A stretch of DNA of 64,000 bases from Bradyrhizobium erythrophlei (GCF_900129505.1 NZ_LT670818.1:992001-1056000), one strand, 5' to 3'; positions 17,966 to 27,553 are shown, counted from the stretch's first letter. Translations and numbers: made by a program. The notes: a model not told the origin generated them from the sequence alone.

Positions 17966-18556
17966 ATGGCAAAGTGCGTCACGGGCCTTAACAAAATTGC
18001 GACCTTCGCGGTCGTTGCGTTAATTCACGGCCCAGCCGTCGCATCGACTTTTTCTGGCGAACTGCCGGTCGGATATTCGGATAGCCGGTTTCAGGTTGGC
18101 GCAGGCACCTCGCTCCTGGCAATCGATATCAGCGCGCTCGGCATTCGCGATCCCACCCTATGCGCCTCATGCAACAGCACCTATACTGACAATTACACCG
18201 TCAGTTTGTTCAATCAAACCGGCGCGCTTCTGGAGTCGGTGAACGAGACCAATTATCTCTACTACAACATGTACAGCAGTTCACACGGGATCGGCGCGGG
18301 GCCCGTGTTTATCGCGGTTCCAACTGGCGCGACAACACTCGAAATCCAGAGTCAGCTTTATATTGCCGGATTACTCGACGCCGGTGGGCTTCCACTGAAC
18401 TTTGGTAGTTTGACGATTTCCAGTGACGGATCGATCACTGCCGCGACGCCCATTCCGTCCACTCTCCCGCTTTTGGCTACGGGCCTGGTTGCGCTGGGTA
18501 TGCTTGGTTGGCGGATCAAGAGACAGAGGAACGGCGCGCCACTGGCGGCGGCCTGA
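17966..18556 (+). CDS. secreted protein with PEP-CTERM/VPLPA-like sorting signal
   Basis: 196 codons from MAKCVTGLNKIATFAVVALI; an in-frame start 63 bases upstream is weaker, and GGGGAAGG precedes this one. A signal peptide ends near GPAVAS. The C-terminus has the tripartite sorting signal: PIPSTLPLLATGLVALGML, then WRIKRQR. Such proteins are thought to be processed by an exosortase and displayed or released. The middle part is rich in Thr/Ser/Asn/Tyr and has a Cys pair (CASC). No catalytic motif is visible. Confidence 0.75.
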   Translation: MAKCVTGLNKIATFAVVALIHGPAVASTFSGELPVGYSDSRFQVGAGTSLLAIDISALGIRDPTLCASCNSTYTDNYTVSLFNQTGALLESVNETNYLYYNMYSSSHGIGAGPVFIAVPTGATTLEIQSQLYIAGLLDAGGLPLNFGSLTISSDGSITAATPIPSTLPLLATGLVALGMLGWRIKRQRNGAPLAAA

Positions 18557-18734
18557 AATGCTGAGCGAGATCGCGAGCGCCCGATGATCCGTTTTCAGAA
18601 ACTCCGCCATCGAACTCGGCCCGCGCCACCCGTTCACGCAGCGAAATTGCCTTGGACACTTTCTGACGAAGCGACTTGTGTGAGATGAAACGGCGGAGCG
18701 GTTTCTGCTTCGGAAACCTTTTCGATATACACAT
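18516..18734 (-). CDS. possible small basic hypothetical protein
   Basis: 72 codons from the ATG at 18734 (MCISKRFPKQKPLRRFISHK), preceded by GGGAGAAAA. It overlaps the 3' end of the convergent sorting-signal gene by 41 bases. The composition is basic. No family is recognised; it is kept only because of the ribosome site. Confidence 0.3.
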   Translation of the reverse strand: MCISKRFPKQKPLRRFISHKSLRQKVSKAISLRERVARAEFDGGVSENGSSGARDLAQHFRPPPVARRSSVS

Positions 18735-18778
18735 TTTTTCTCCCGCCATAGAGGAGCATCGCGGGTAACGATGCTTGC

Positions 18779-19861
18779 ATGACCCTGGCCGCTCCCGATC
18801 GCTCGACCATTCAGAAGGATCTGGTCCCAGCTCTGCGTGCCCTGCTGTTTGCCGCGTCAGTGATGCTCCAGTGGACGGTGGCTCCGGCGCTCGCGCAAGA
18901 TGCGGCGCCCGCTCAGACCGACGCCGTGGAGCCGAGCGGCGGAGGACACGCGAGCCCCATGAATGAAAACAGAGCGGGCGCGCAAAGGCAGCCAGAAGCC
19001 GCGCCGGAAACCGACGCGCGCGAGTCGCTGTGCCTGATAATCGAATCCGCGGCGCGGGCGAATGACCTGCCGCTGGAGTTTTTTGCCCGCGTAATCTGGC
19101 AGGAAAGCCGTTTTCAAGCCAATGCGGTCGGCCCCGTCACACGCAGTGGGCAGCGCGCGGAAGGCATAGCGCAATTCATGCCAGGCACCGCCAGCGAGCG
19201 GCGGCTGCTCGATCCCTTCAATCCCGTTCAGGCGCTGCCGAAATCGGCCGAATTTCTAAGTGAACTCCGCAACCAGTTCGGCAATCTCGGGCTTGCCGCG
19301 GCTGCGTACAATGCAGGACCGAAGCGGGTGCAGGACTGGCTCGCTGGCTCAGGCTATATGCCGCAGGAAACGCGCAACTACGTCGCGGCCATCACGGGCT
19401 CGAGCGTCGACGACTGGGCCGCAGGGAGTAACGGCAAGTTGCCCGGGCGGCCGCAGGCCTCGAATTGCCGCGACCTGATCGCGCTGCTGACGCAGACGCC
19501 GAATCGATTTGTCACTCAGCTTGAACACCGCGTGACGCTCGCCACCGCCAAGCCCTGGGGAGTGCAGGTTGCCGCCGGTTTCAATCGCGATAACGCGCTC
19601 GCGATGTATGCACGGGCGACGAATGGCTTGAGCGCCGTCATCGGCAACGATCCGAACGTGGTTGCCTTGCTGTTCCGCAGCCGCGGCACCAGCTCTTTCT
19701 ATCAGGTCCGGATCGGCACCAACACGCGTCGCCAGGCCGACAATCTTTGCAGCCGCATCCGCCGCACCGGTGGCGCCTGTCTCGTAAAGCGAAACATGGG
19801 TGCCGCATCTTCGACAGTTCCGCCGAAGAGCGAGGCGGTTAATCAATCACTCGGCAAATAG
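18779..19861 (+). CDS. SLT-domain lytic murein transglycosylase
   Basis: 360 codons with a signal peptide ending near APALAQ (residue 40). The SLT domain starts at about residue 84: the catalytic Glu lies in FFARVIWQESRFQANAVGP, followed by GIAQFMPGTASERRL and the GLAAAAYNAGPKRVQDWL motif. The C-terminal 100 residues have AKPWGVQVAAGFNRD and SFYQVRIGT, resembling a SPOR-like peptidoglycan-binding domain. It cleaves peptidoglycan in the periplasm. A three-codon ATG-CTT-GCA-TGA frame at 18771 overlaps its start by four bases. Confidence 0.9.
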   Translation: MTLAAPDRSTIQKDLVPALRALLFAASVMLQWTVAPALAQDAAPAQTDAVEPSGGGHASPMNENRAGAQRQPEAAPETDARESLCLIIESAARANDLPLEFFARVIWQESRFQANAVGPVTRSGQRAEGIAQFMPGTASERRLLDPFNPVQALPKSAEFLSELRNQFGNLGLAAAAYNAGPKRVQDWLAGSGYMPQETRNYVAAITGSSVDDWAAGSNGKLPGRPQASNCRDLIALLTQTPNRFVTQLEHRVTLATAKPWGVQVAAGFNRDNALAMYARATNGLSAVIGNDPNVVALLFRSRGTSSFYQVRIGTNTRRQADNLCSRIRRTGGACLVKRNMGAASSTVPPKSEAVNQSLGK

Positions 19862-19955
19862 CCATTTGAGTTGCCTGACGATACTCCAAGCCGCTGATCA
19901 CGAAGTCATCGTTTGATGGCCTAACGCGGTAACCGGCAATTCGGCCGATCAGGTA

Positions 19956-20519
19956 TCAGAGTCTGTGAGGGTCGAGAGGGCGGATAAAGATGAATGGATA
20001 CAGTTCCGAGTAGATATTTCCCTCCAGATCGAGGATGACGCCGACGGACCTTCCATCTTTCATTGTCGCTTTGCCGCGCCAAATTCCGCGATTGTCCTTT
20101 TGCAGTCCGGACAGATTTGAATACCCTTTCGCCTCAATTCGCGATTTTGCCTGATCTTCGTTGAGACTGTCGGAGCCAGGCAAAGTCCGCCGAATTGGAC
20201 CGTTGGGAACTTCCTCCGGCCCAATCGCAGAATAAGACGGAAACGCGGTACCGGTATAACAGGGACTAGTGGGATTGAACGACGACGAGCGACGAATGGA
20301 GCCGCGATCAAAGTCGGCCCGCGGGTAGTCGTTGAAAAATGCTGAATAGTGCTCGCGCGACGACCCCGAGTAGCAAGGATTGAGAGGGGCGGTCGCGAAG
20401 GCAGAGGGCAACGTCGGCATGGTCGGATAGGCCGACGGTGGCGTGGGCTGTGTCTGCGCCAGCGCGCACCCGGTCATCCCGGTGATAACTGCCACTATAA
20501 TGGGGATTCGCATGGCCAT
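19956..20519 (-). CDS. secreted hypothetical protein
   Basis: 187 codons. The N-terminus MAMRIPIIVAVITGMTGCAL is a signal peptide, cleaved either at ALA or as a lipoprotein at the Cys. The mature N-terminus is Pro/Thr-rich (QTQPTPPSAYPTMPTLPSAF). A C-terminal segment of about 65 residues (RIEAKGYSNLSGLQKDNRGI, then GVILDLEGNIYS) resembles the PepSY-like folds common in secreted Rhizobiales proteins. Function unknown. Confidence 0.7.
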   Translation of the reverse strand: MAMRIPIIVAVITGMTGCALAQTQPTPPSAYPTMPTLPSAFATAPLNPCYSGSSREHYSAFFNDYPRADFDRGSIRRSSSFNPTSPCYTGTAFPSYSAIGPEEVPNGPIRRTLPGSDSLNEDQAKSRIEAKGYSNLSGLQKDNRGIWRGKATMKDGRSVGVILDLEGNIYSELYPFIFIRPLDPHRL

Positions 20520-20815
20520 CCCTCTCGAATGAACCTCATACCCCTACGCCTGCCTACACCCGAGACGTCCCGTGAAGTAAATAGTCTTGCGCGGCCACCA
20601 TTCCAAGGGCAGTGGCCGGCGCCGAGGGATGCCGGTCCGCGAGGCAGATGCCGGAACACGACCGGCCGCCGATGTTCGCCCGGACAAGGATGATGAGAGG
20701 CATTGAGCCCGCACCGTCGAGCGCGTCTTCGATTCGCCGCGAAAAAAACACGCATTGGGAGCCACGTAAATCGGAGAGGCGCAAATATTGGCAAATAATG
20801 TTGGGAGGAGTTGCC
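20520..20815. other. divergent intergenic region
   Basis: About 296 bases between divergently transcribed hypothetical genes. It should hold both promoters. No clear repeat or RNA was recognised. Confidence 0.35.
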
Positions 20816-21256
20816 GTGGCAGAGGACGACAGTGACGACTACAAACACACTCTGGCGCAGGCGATTTTCGGAATGACTGCGGCTATGCCCGGACGCAACC
20901 CGCCGGAATCCGGGACCGACGACATCCAGCAAGCCAAAGCAACGGTTGCCGCGCTGGAACCTGTCCGAGAAACTTCGGCTGCCTCGAACCATGAGCCGAG
21001 CGGAGGCAGGACGCAGCAAAAGCAAATCATGACGTCGGCCGAACTCGCTGAGATGATTGAACTCGATCTGGCGCATCACCCCGACTGTCCCAGGGCCGGT
21101 TTTCGAGTGACGGTTTACGGCGGGTCGTATTGGCGAGCGATGCTGACGATCACCCCGGCTGCTGGCGGCGTTCGCAATCCACAGGAATGGCGAGACCTGA
21201 CAAATGATCTCGCTGAGCGGCTGCGCAAGCATTACGATTTGGCCTGCGAATATTGA
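20816..21256 (+). CDS. hypothetical protein
   Basis: 146 codons from a GTG at 20816, chosen because GGGAGGAG lies five bases upstream; in-frame ATGs further up are less well placed. It starts VAEDDSDDYKHTLAQAIFGM. The C-terminal half (MTSAELAEMIELDLAHHPDC, then GFRVTVYGGSYWRAMLTITP) looks like a small compact alpha/beta domain. No known family recognised. Confidence 0.6.
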   Translation: MAEDDSDDYKHTLAQAIFGMTAAMPGRNPPESGTDDIQQAKATVAALEPVRETSAASNHEPSGGRTQQKQIMTSAELAEMIELDLAHHPDCPRAGFRVTVYGGSYWRAMLTITPAAGGVRNPQEWRDLTNDLAERLRKHYDLACEY

Positions 21257-21499
21257 GTTCACGCCGACCTCCTGGCGATGAATTCCGCAACGCCAGACCG
21301 GCCGCGCCGCTGGCAGCGCAGAACCCCAGGCCACACCCATCGTGCGTTGTAGAAAGACGTGGAGCCGCGGCGAATGCCACGCTCCTCGCAGCTGATCATA
21401 GCGGCCGCGCTCGCCGCGATCGTTTGCCGATCCAACCGGCAGGATCGCGCGTGATTGCATGATGAGCGCCATGCGGCGACTGTCGAGGGGGAGTTTCGG

Positions 21500-21964
21500 A
21501 TGGCCACCACGCTGACGATCAACGGCGAGCGCAAATCGTTCGATGCTCCCGGCGACATGCCGCTGCTTTGGGTGCTGCGCGACGTGCTCGGCCTCACCGG
21601 AACGAAATTCGGCTGCGGTATCGCGCAATGCGGCGCCTGCACCGTGCATATCGACGGCAAGCCGGTGCGTTCGTGCCTGCTGCCGGTCAGCGCGGTGCGC
21701 GGTCGCGCCGTCACCACCATCGAAGGCATCGGCGCTTCGCCGGCCGGCGCGAAAGTCCAGAAAGCCTGGCTCGACCTCGAGGTGATCCAGTGCGGCTATT
21801 GCCAGTCGGGCCAGATCATGGCCGCAGCGGCCCTGCTCGCGAACACGCCCAACCCCGATGATTCCGACATCGACGCCGCAATGGCGGGAAATATCTGCCG
21901 CTGCGGTACCTATGTGCGTATTCGCGCGGCCATCAAGCAGGCCGCGTCCGGACGCCAGTCGTAG
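21500..21964 (+). CDS. iorA: [2Fe-2S] subunit of molybdenum hydroxylase (isoquinoline 1-oxidoreductase alpha type)
   Basis: 154 codons from [10 protein letters not shown] after CGAGGGGGAG. The plant-type ferredoxin cluster ligands are [25 protein letters not shown] (four Cys within residues about 42-62), and the second cluster has [10 protein letters not shown] and GNICRCGTY. This is the small subunit of the xanthine-dehydrogenase superfamily that passes electrons from the Mo site. It is ten bases upstream of the large-subunit gene, forming a three-gene operon with a triheme cytochrome c. Confidence 0.93.
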   Translation: MATTLTINGERKSFDAPGDMPLLWVLRDVLGLTGTKFGCGIAQCGACTVHIDGKPVRSCLLPVSAVRGRAVTTIEGIGASPAGAKVQKAWLDLEVIQCGYCQSGQIMAAAALLANTPNPDDSDIDAAMAGNICRCGTYVRIRAAIKQAASGRQS

Positions 21965-21973
21965 GAGCGTACC

Positions 21974-24166
21974 ATGTTGGCCAGGGAAAGCGTCGCGGCA
22001 ACAGCAAGAACGTCCGACGGAGTTTCGCGCCGCGCGTTGCTGACCGGCGCGTTGGCGGGGGGATTTCTGCTCGCTTTCCATCTTCCGGTGCGCGCGGTCA
22101 ACGAGCCGGTGCAGCCGCCCGATAGCAGCAGCGGCAAATTCGCCCCCAATGCGTTCATCCGCATCGACGAGGCGGGCCATACCACGCTGGTGATGCCACA
22201 GGTCGAGATGGGTCAGGGCATCTACACGGCGGTAGCGATGATCCTGGCCGAGGAACTGGACGCCGATTTTGCGTCGGTCACACTGGAGCACGCGCCGCCC
22301 GACGAGAAGCTGTACGCAAATCCTGCCTTCGGCGTCCAGGCAACCGGAGGCTCCACGTCGGTCCGCGCGTTCTGGACGCCGCTGCGCAAGGCAGGCGCCA
22401 GCGCCCGCGCCATGCTGGTGCAGGCCGCGGCCGGGCAATGGCAGGTCGAACCGGCAAGCTGCGCGACATCGAACGGCGAGGTCACCCATCGCGAGAGCGG
22501 GCGCAAGCTTTCCTATGGCGCGCTGGCGCTCGCCGCGAGCAGCCAGACGCCGCCCAAGGACGTCGCGCTGAAGGATCCAAAGGATTTTACGCTGATCGGC
22601 AAGCCGCTGAAGCGCCTCGACACGCCGGACAAGGTCAACGGCAAGGCGGTGTACGGCATCGACGCGATGCTTCCCGGCATGAAATTCGCAACTCTTGCGG
22701 CGTGTCCCGTGTTTGGCGGCAAGGTCGCCAAGGTCGACGACAGCGCCGCCAGAAAAGTCCCGGGGGTGCGGCAAATCGTGATCCTCGACGATCTGGTCGC
22801 CGTGGTCGGCGATCACATGTGGGCGGCCAAGAAGGGCCTCGATGCACTGGTGATCGACTGGGACGAGGGTCCGAACGCCCACCTCAGTTCGAATGACATC
22901 TGGCAGGATTTGCGCGCCGCCAGCGAAAAGGACGGTGTGGTCGCTAAATCCGAAGGCGATATCGCCAAGGGCCTCGCCACCGGCGACAGGCTCGATGCGT
23001 CCTACGAGTTGCCGTTTCTGGCGCACGCAACGATGGAGCCGCTGAGCGCCACGGTTCATTTCAAGCCTGATTCCTGCGAAATCTGGACCGGTACGCAGAT
23101 CATGGCGCGGGTGCAGTCGGAGGCGGCCAAGGCGGCCGGGCTCCCGGTCGAGAAAGTGATCGTCAACAACCATCTGCTCGGGGGCGGCTTCGGCCGCAAG
23201 CTCGAGCCGGACATGGTGGTCGCGGCCGTTCGCATCGCCAAGCAGGTCGACGGGCCGGTAAAAATCGTGTGGACCCGTGAGGAGGACATCCAGCACGATA
23301 TCTACCGCCCGGTCTATCGCGACACGATTGCGGCGACCTTGTCCGACGGCAAGATCGTCGGCTGGAAATACAAGGTCGCAGGGGCCGCCATCATCGCGCG
23401 CTGGCTGCCGCCGGCTTTCCAGAAGGGCATCGACATCGACGCCGTCGACAGCGCCGTCGACCAGCCCTACGACATCCCGAATCTGCATGTCGAATATGTG
23501 CGCGCCGAACCGCCGGCGGTACCGACAGGGTTCTGGCGCGGGGTCGGCTGCAATAACAACGTCTTCGCGATCGAGTGCTTCATGGACGAGCTGGCGCGCA
23601 AGGCCGGCAAGGATCCGATCGATTTCAGGCGATCGATGCTTGGAAAAAACCCGCGTCTGCTCGCCGCCCTCAACCTGGTGGCGGAAAAATCCAATTGGGG
23701 CCAGCCGCTGCCGGCGCGCGTGGGACGCGGCGTATGTGTACAGCCGTCGTTCGCGAGTTTCATCGCCACAGTGGTGGAAGCGGAGGTCGACGAGTACGGC
23801 GAAGTCAAGTTGCGCCGCGTGACCTCGGCGGTCGATACCGGCATCCCCGTCAACCCCGACACCATCGTGGCGCAGGTCGAAGGTGGACTGATCTTCGGCC
23901 TTACCGCCGCGCTTTACGGCGAGATCACCATCGACAAGGGGCGGGTGCAGCAGTCCAACTTCAACGACTACCGGATGCTGCGGATCGATCAGGCGCCCAA
24001 AATCGATGTTCATGTGATCAAAAACGGTGAGTCGCCTGGCGGCATCGGCGAGACCGGCGTGACGGCGGGGCCGCCCGCGCTGCGCAACGCGATATATGCC
24101 GTGACCGGCGTCGCCCTGCGACGGCTTCCGATCGACCGTGCGCTCATATCGGGGAAGAAGTCATGA
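21974..24166 (+). CDS. iorB: molybdopterin-binding large subunit (isoquinoline 1-oxidoreductase beta type)
   Basis: 730 codons. The N-terminus has a twin-arginine-like export signal (SRRALLTGALAGGFLLAF, residues about 18-35), so the complex is probably periplasmic. Molybdenum-cofactor segments follow: VEMGQGIYTAVAMILAEEL, LLGGGFGRKLEPDM, and near the C-terminus GIGETGVTAGPPALRNAI, whose Glu is the catalytic base. It hydroxylates an N-heterocycle or oxidises an aldehyde; the true substrate cannot be read. Its stop overlaps the cytochrome start by four bases (24163-24166). Confidence 0.93.
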   Translation: MLARESVAATARTSDGVSRRALLTGALAGGFLLAFHLPVRAVNEPVQPPDSSSGKFAPNAFIRIDEAGHTTLVMPQVEMGQGIYTAVAMILAEELDADFASVTLEHAPPDEKLYANPAFGVQATGGSTSVRAFWTPLRKAGASARAMLVQAAAGQWQVEPASCATSNGEVTHRESGRKLSYGALALAASSQTPPKDVALKDPKDFTLIGKPLKRLDTPDKVNGKAVYGIDAMLPGMKFATLAACPVFGGKVAKVDDSAARKVPGVRQIVILDDLVAVVGDHMWAAKKGLDALVIDWDEGPNAHLSSNDIWQDLRAASEKDGVVAKSEGDIAKGLATGDRLDASYELPFLAHATMEPLSATVHFKPDSCEIWTGTQIMARVQSEAAKAAGLPVEKVIVNNHLLGGGFGRKLEPDMVVAAVRIAKQVDGPVKIVWTREEDIQHDIYRPVYRDTIAATLSDGKIVGWKYKVAGAAIIARWLPPAFQKGIDIDAVDSAVDQPYDIPNLHVEYVRAEPPAVPTGFWRGVGCNNNVFAIECFMDELARKAGKDPIDFRRSMLGKNPRLLAALNLVAEKSNWGQPLPARVGRGVCVQPSFASFIATVVEAEVDEYGEVKLRRVTSAVDTGIPVNPDTIVAQVEGGLIFGLTAALYGEITIDKGRVQQSNFNDYRMLRIDQAPKIDVHVIKNGESPGGIGETGVTAGPPALRNAIYAVTGVALRRLPIDRALISGKKS

Positions 24167-25506
24167 GCCCCGCCGCGCGCCGCATTCTCCTCGGCGTTGT
24201 CGCGGTCGTGGTGGTCGCGCTCGCAATCGCGGTCTGGCTCGTTCGCGGACCGGGGCCGATGGCCTTTGCCGGCGGCCCGAAGGTCGCGCTGGCGGATTAC
24301 AAGGCCGCCAATCCGACCGGCGCCCCGGCGACGCTCGCCAGCGCGAGCCTGGTCGAGCGCGGCGCTTATCTGGCGCGCGCGGCGGATTGCATGGTCTGCC
24401 ACACCACGAAAGGCGGCAAGGACTATGCCGGCGGGCTGGGGTTCAAGCTGCCGTTCGGCACGCTGTACTCGACCAACATCACCCCCGACAAGGAGACCGG
24501 GATCGGCAATTACAGCGATCAGGATTTCCTCAACGCGGTGCATCGCGGCGTCCGCCGCGACGGCGCGCGGCTTTATCCGGCGATGCCGTTTACCTCCTAC
24601 ACCTATATCAGCGATGCGGATGCGCTGGCGATCAAGGCATATCTGTTCAGCCTGCCGCCGGTGCACGCGGTCGCGCCCGCCAATACGCTGACCTTCCCGT
24701 TCAACCAGCGCTGGGCGATGACTTTCTGGTCGGCAGTGTTCAATCCGGACACCCGCTTCGAACCCGACACCTCGAAGACGCCGGAATGGAACCGGGGCGC
24801 CTATCTCGCCGAGGCGCTGGCGCATTGCGGCGAATGTCACACGCCGCGCAACCTCGGCTTCGCGCTCGACAACCGCGAAAAATTCGCCGGCGCCCTGACG
24901 GCGGGCTGGCGCGCCTACAACATCACGTCCGACAAGGCCACCGGCATCGGCGCCTGGCGCGACGAGGATCTGATCGCCTATCTTTCGACCGGACACGCGG
25001 TGGGTCACGGCTCCGCGTCGGGGCCGATGGGCGAAGCCGTGGATCACAGTTTCAGCCAGTTCGCGCCCGAGGATATCAGTGCCGTGGTGGCCTATCTGCG
25101 CAGCGTGCCCCCGATCTCCTCGCCCGACCTGCCGGCGACCCTGGCACCGCCGGCGCCGGCATTGCACAAGGACGGCGGCACGCCTGATCCGCGGGGCAAG
25201 ATGGTGTTCGAAGGCGGCTGCGTCAGTTGCCATGGCTGGACCGGCGAGAGTTCGATCTCGCCCTTTGCCACGCTCACCGGCGCCTGGGCGGTCAACGATC
25301 CCGCCGCCACCAACGTCGCGCAGATCGTGATCGCCGGAACCAGGCGGCAAAGCGAAGGCGCGCTCTCGATGCCGGCATTCGGCAATGCCTATTCCGATGT
25401 CGAGATCGCCGCGGTCGCCAATTACGTCACCGCGCGCTTCGGCAGCAAGGGATCGCATCTCACCGCCCAGGACGTGGCCGAGCTGCGCAAGCAGACGGCG
25501 GAGTAG
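24163..25506 (+). CDS. membrane-anchored triheme cytochrome c
   Basis: 447 codons. One N-terminal membrane helix (residues about 6-27) is followed by three CxxCH heme sites: CMVCH at about 76, CGECH at about 222 and CVSCH at about 353. This layout is that of the cytochrome subunit of alcohol dehydrogenases and of nicotinate-type hydroxylases. It should take electrons from the IorAB pair to quinone or a terminal oxidase. The ATGA overlap indicates tight coupling. Confidence 0.94.
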   Translation: MSPAARRILLGVVAVVVVALAIAVWLVRGPGPMAFAGGPKVALADYKAANPTGAPATLASASLVERGAYLARAADCMVCHTTKGGKDYAGGLGFKLPFGTLYSTNITPDKETGIGNYSDQDFLNAVHRGVRRDGARLYPAMPFTSYTYISDADALAIKAYLFSLPPVHAVAPANTLTFPFNQRWAMTFWSAVFNPDTRFEPDTSKTPEWNRGAYLAEALAHCGECHTPRNLGFALDNREKFAGALTAGWRAYNITSDKATGIGAWRDEDLIAYLSTGHAVGHGSASGPMGEAVDHSFSQFAPEDISAVVAYLRSVPPISSPDLPATLAPPAPALHKDGGTPDPRGKMVFEGGCVSCHGWTGESSISPFATLTGAWAVNDPAATNVAQIVIAGTRRQSEGALSMPAFGNAYSDVEIAAVANYVTARFGSKGSHLTAQDVAELRKQTAE

Positions 25507-25643
25507 CGGTTTCGCGGACACCCCACGACCGTCATACCCCGCGAACGGGTGATGACGACTGAATGTGTCGCGGGTGTTCGTATCCATCAGACAAGCGTCC
25601 GCGATCTCGCGGCGCGATTGCGCCCGGGCTATGCCTGAATTTT

Positions 25644-26010
25644 GGCCCTCCTCAGCAGAGGGCGCAGGGAATGCCGGGCGTCCGATGCGCCCGATAGCCG
25701 CGTGTGCAATGAGTGTGGTAGAACGCACACGCGTTAGTCAGGTCACACCGGGAACATCCGGCATTCCCCGCGCAGTGGTTTTACGGCTTATAACGCGCTC
25801 TCCCCGGTGACCGGGCTTTCTTGCCACCGTCGCCCGCGAAAATTGCTTCCCACGAACTTGACGCCAGCGTCGGGGCGTCAGGACCACACGCCTTCGCCGT
25901 CCGCCAGCCGCATCGCCCGTCATGCGCGCCGCCAGCGTCCACCGCATCCCGCTCCGCGTTTCGTGACATTGCGCAACGCTCCTCCGAGGAGCGGGATGGC
26001 TTTCGGATAT
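25644..26010. repeat. long interspersed repeat of Bradyrhizobium type
   Basis: It begins CCTCCTCAGCAGAGGGCGCA and includes the near-palindromic pair GGGAATGCCGGGCG at about 25669 and CCGGCATTCCCC at about 25758. It continues through a GC-rich stretch with ACGCCAGCGTCGGGGCGTCA to CTCCGAGGAGCGGGATG. The first about 57 bases recur at 15709-15768. A degenerate REP-like palindrome (CGTCATACCCCGCGAACGGG) lies just upstream at 25530-25557. No coding content. Confidence 0.65.
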
Positions 26011-26323
26011 AAGGTGATTTGCGCTTTCGGGAAATCAGAATATTTTTTCGAATGGGGCTAGACAGAGGGGTCGAGAAATTGTCCAAGTGATTTGCCCGTC
26101 GGGTCCGCAACGGAGCGCGCCTGCGCAAGATTGCAGGCAAGTTTCCTGATCCGCCACCGTGGTCGCCCGTGCTCTGCCGCAAAAGTCGGATCCTTTGCCG
26201 GTTCAACAACTTTCGCTGGCGAGCGATCGGGCGGTTTGAACCGCCGCTGGTCGATGTCCGTCTTTGGTCCGCTTGCAGACTCCAACCATGCACACCGCCA
26301 TGACCGAAACGTGCCATAAGCGG

Positions 26324-26440
26324 TCATTCAACGATGGTGTCAGCGCGCAACGAAAACGTTCCGGAAATATTCAGCATGATGGCCTTGGCATTTTTGAGAT
26401 TCACAACGAGTTCAAATTTCGTCAGGCAGATCGCCGGGCT
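26324..26440 (-). pseudogene. decayed C-terminal tail of an ABC-type substrate-binding protein
   Basis: The minus-strand reading KFELVVNLKNAKAIMLNISG then TFSLRADTIVE-stop matches the end of the intact protein at 38354-39346 (PTKFELVINLRAAKALGLEI, then ADELIE). One base is out of phase just upstream (DLPD then KFELV), so the frame is broken. Relic of a COG2984-like lipoprotein or periplasmic binding protein. Confidence 0.75.
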
Positions 26441-26479
26441 TGTGCTACTAAAGGCGCGTCAGCACCATAGGCATCACAA

Positions 26480-26812
26480 ATGAACATTCCGTTCCTCTTA
26501 TGCGCGTTTATCACGACGGTGAGCGCAGTTATTAGCCTCGGATTTTCTGTTGCAGCGGCCTTCAATCCCGCAAACGAAGTCCGCAACACGGCGCTATACA
26601 CCTGTGCGCGAAGTGTAGCCTTGGTAATAGTAAGTGCGGTCCCATTTCTGACAGGCTCAACTCCATGGCTATTGGCGATCGCTTGCAGCATGATCATCGT
26701 TCAGATCTGTGACGCCGCAATAGGAGTGGTAGTTAAGGATCGGATGAAGACCTTCGGTCCCGCCGGAACTGCGCTCCTGAATCTTGCAGCAGTAATCTGG
26801 TTGCTGAGCTAA
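26480..26812 (+). CDS. small integral membrane hypothetical protein
   Basis: 110 codons (MNIPFLLCAFITTVSAVISL). Four hydrophobic stretches are predicted at about residues 4-27, 43-60, 62-82 and 94-110, each separated by short polar loops. Codon use is more AT-rich than in the conserved genes, suggesting acquired DNA. No family recognised. Confidence 0.6.
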   Translation: MNIPFLLCAFITTVSAVISLGFSVAAAFNPANEVRNTALYTCARSVALVIVSAVPFLTGSTPWLLAIACSMIIVQICDAAIGVVVKDRMKTFGPAGTALLNLAAVIWLLS

Positions 26813-27264
26813 CTTTGCTCATGAGCGTCCCAGGTCGTCGCTGACTATTCCATTGCTGGCGTCAAAGCCCGAAGTCCCTGCCGTGCCGAACTCCTGAATT
26901 TCGCGCAACGGGAGCGACGGCGCTGTCCGTTTTGGTGAGGCGCTGATCTGCCTCCAGCGGAGTGACATACTATGAAGCGCCGAAGGAATACAGCGTAACC
27001 AAGTATCGTTACTGTCGTGAATGACCGTCCGGTGTTGGTCGATCCCGGTAGCCACCGCGCTGAAACATATCGAATTGCTTGCCGGAATTCACGCTTAGAG
27101 ATTCCGCTTGCGGGCCGAGCGAGGCTGAACGGCGTGGTCAATAACCAAAGACCGCGATATCCAATGAGACCAAGAGCGTGATCACGCAGGCTCAACAAGA
27201 GTTTACGTCGAGGCTCGTGCAGAACGTGCGTTATCCCCTATCTATCATGGAGGAGGATGAAGCT
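26813..27264. other. 452-base stretch without recognisable gene
   Basis: Minus-strand open frames of 78-117 codons occur but none shows a ribosome site or family motif. Mixed composition suggests degenerate sequence. Confidence 0.35.
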
Positions 27265-27552
27265 ATGAACACGATTAAACTGGCGATGGCCGTGCTCGTG
27301 GCCGCAGGGGTTGCTGCTACCCCGTTTGCTGCGCAAGCGAAGAAGTACAGGCACATCAGGCACTATCAGACGTCCACGTCCGGCCCCTATCCGCTGGCCG
27401 GAGTGTCGGTACCGCGAAACGGTGGCTATGGTACATCCGGAAATCCGGTTGGAACTGTCACGGCTCCGTCAATAGGCACATACAGTTGGCCTTCGGTGGG
27501 AGTCACAAACGCGGTTCCCACCTGGAGCAACACCACTCCCGCCGTTCGCTAA
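27265..27552 (+). CDS. small secreted hypothetical protein
   Basis: 95 codons from MNTIKLAMAVLVAAGVAATP, with AGGAGG eight bases upstream of this ATG; an earlier in-frame ATG at 27247 lacks such a site. The signal peptide ends near FAAQA. The mature part is Gly/Ser/Thr/Pro/Tyr-rich (YQTSTSGPYPLAGVSV, GGYGTSGNPVGTVTAP), a low-complexity surface-type sequence. Function unknown. Confidence 0.65.
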   Translation: MNTIKLAMAVLVAAGVAATPFAAQAKKYRHIRHYQTSTSGPYPLAGVSVPRNGGYGTSGNPVGTVTAPSIGTYSWPSVGVTNAVPTWSNTTPAVR

Positions 27553-27553
27553 A

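Noticed and set aside
20495..24013. 1172-codon open frame on the minus strand
   Set aside because: It is antisense to iorA and iorB and to a hypothetical gene, with shadow-type composition and no recognisable domain.
26845..27198. 117-codon minus-strand frame
   Set aside because: No ribosome site, no motif, and an overlapping frame of similar length on the same strand; it looks like degenerate sequence.
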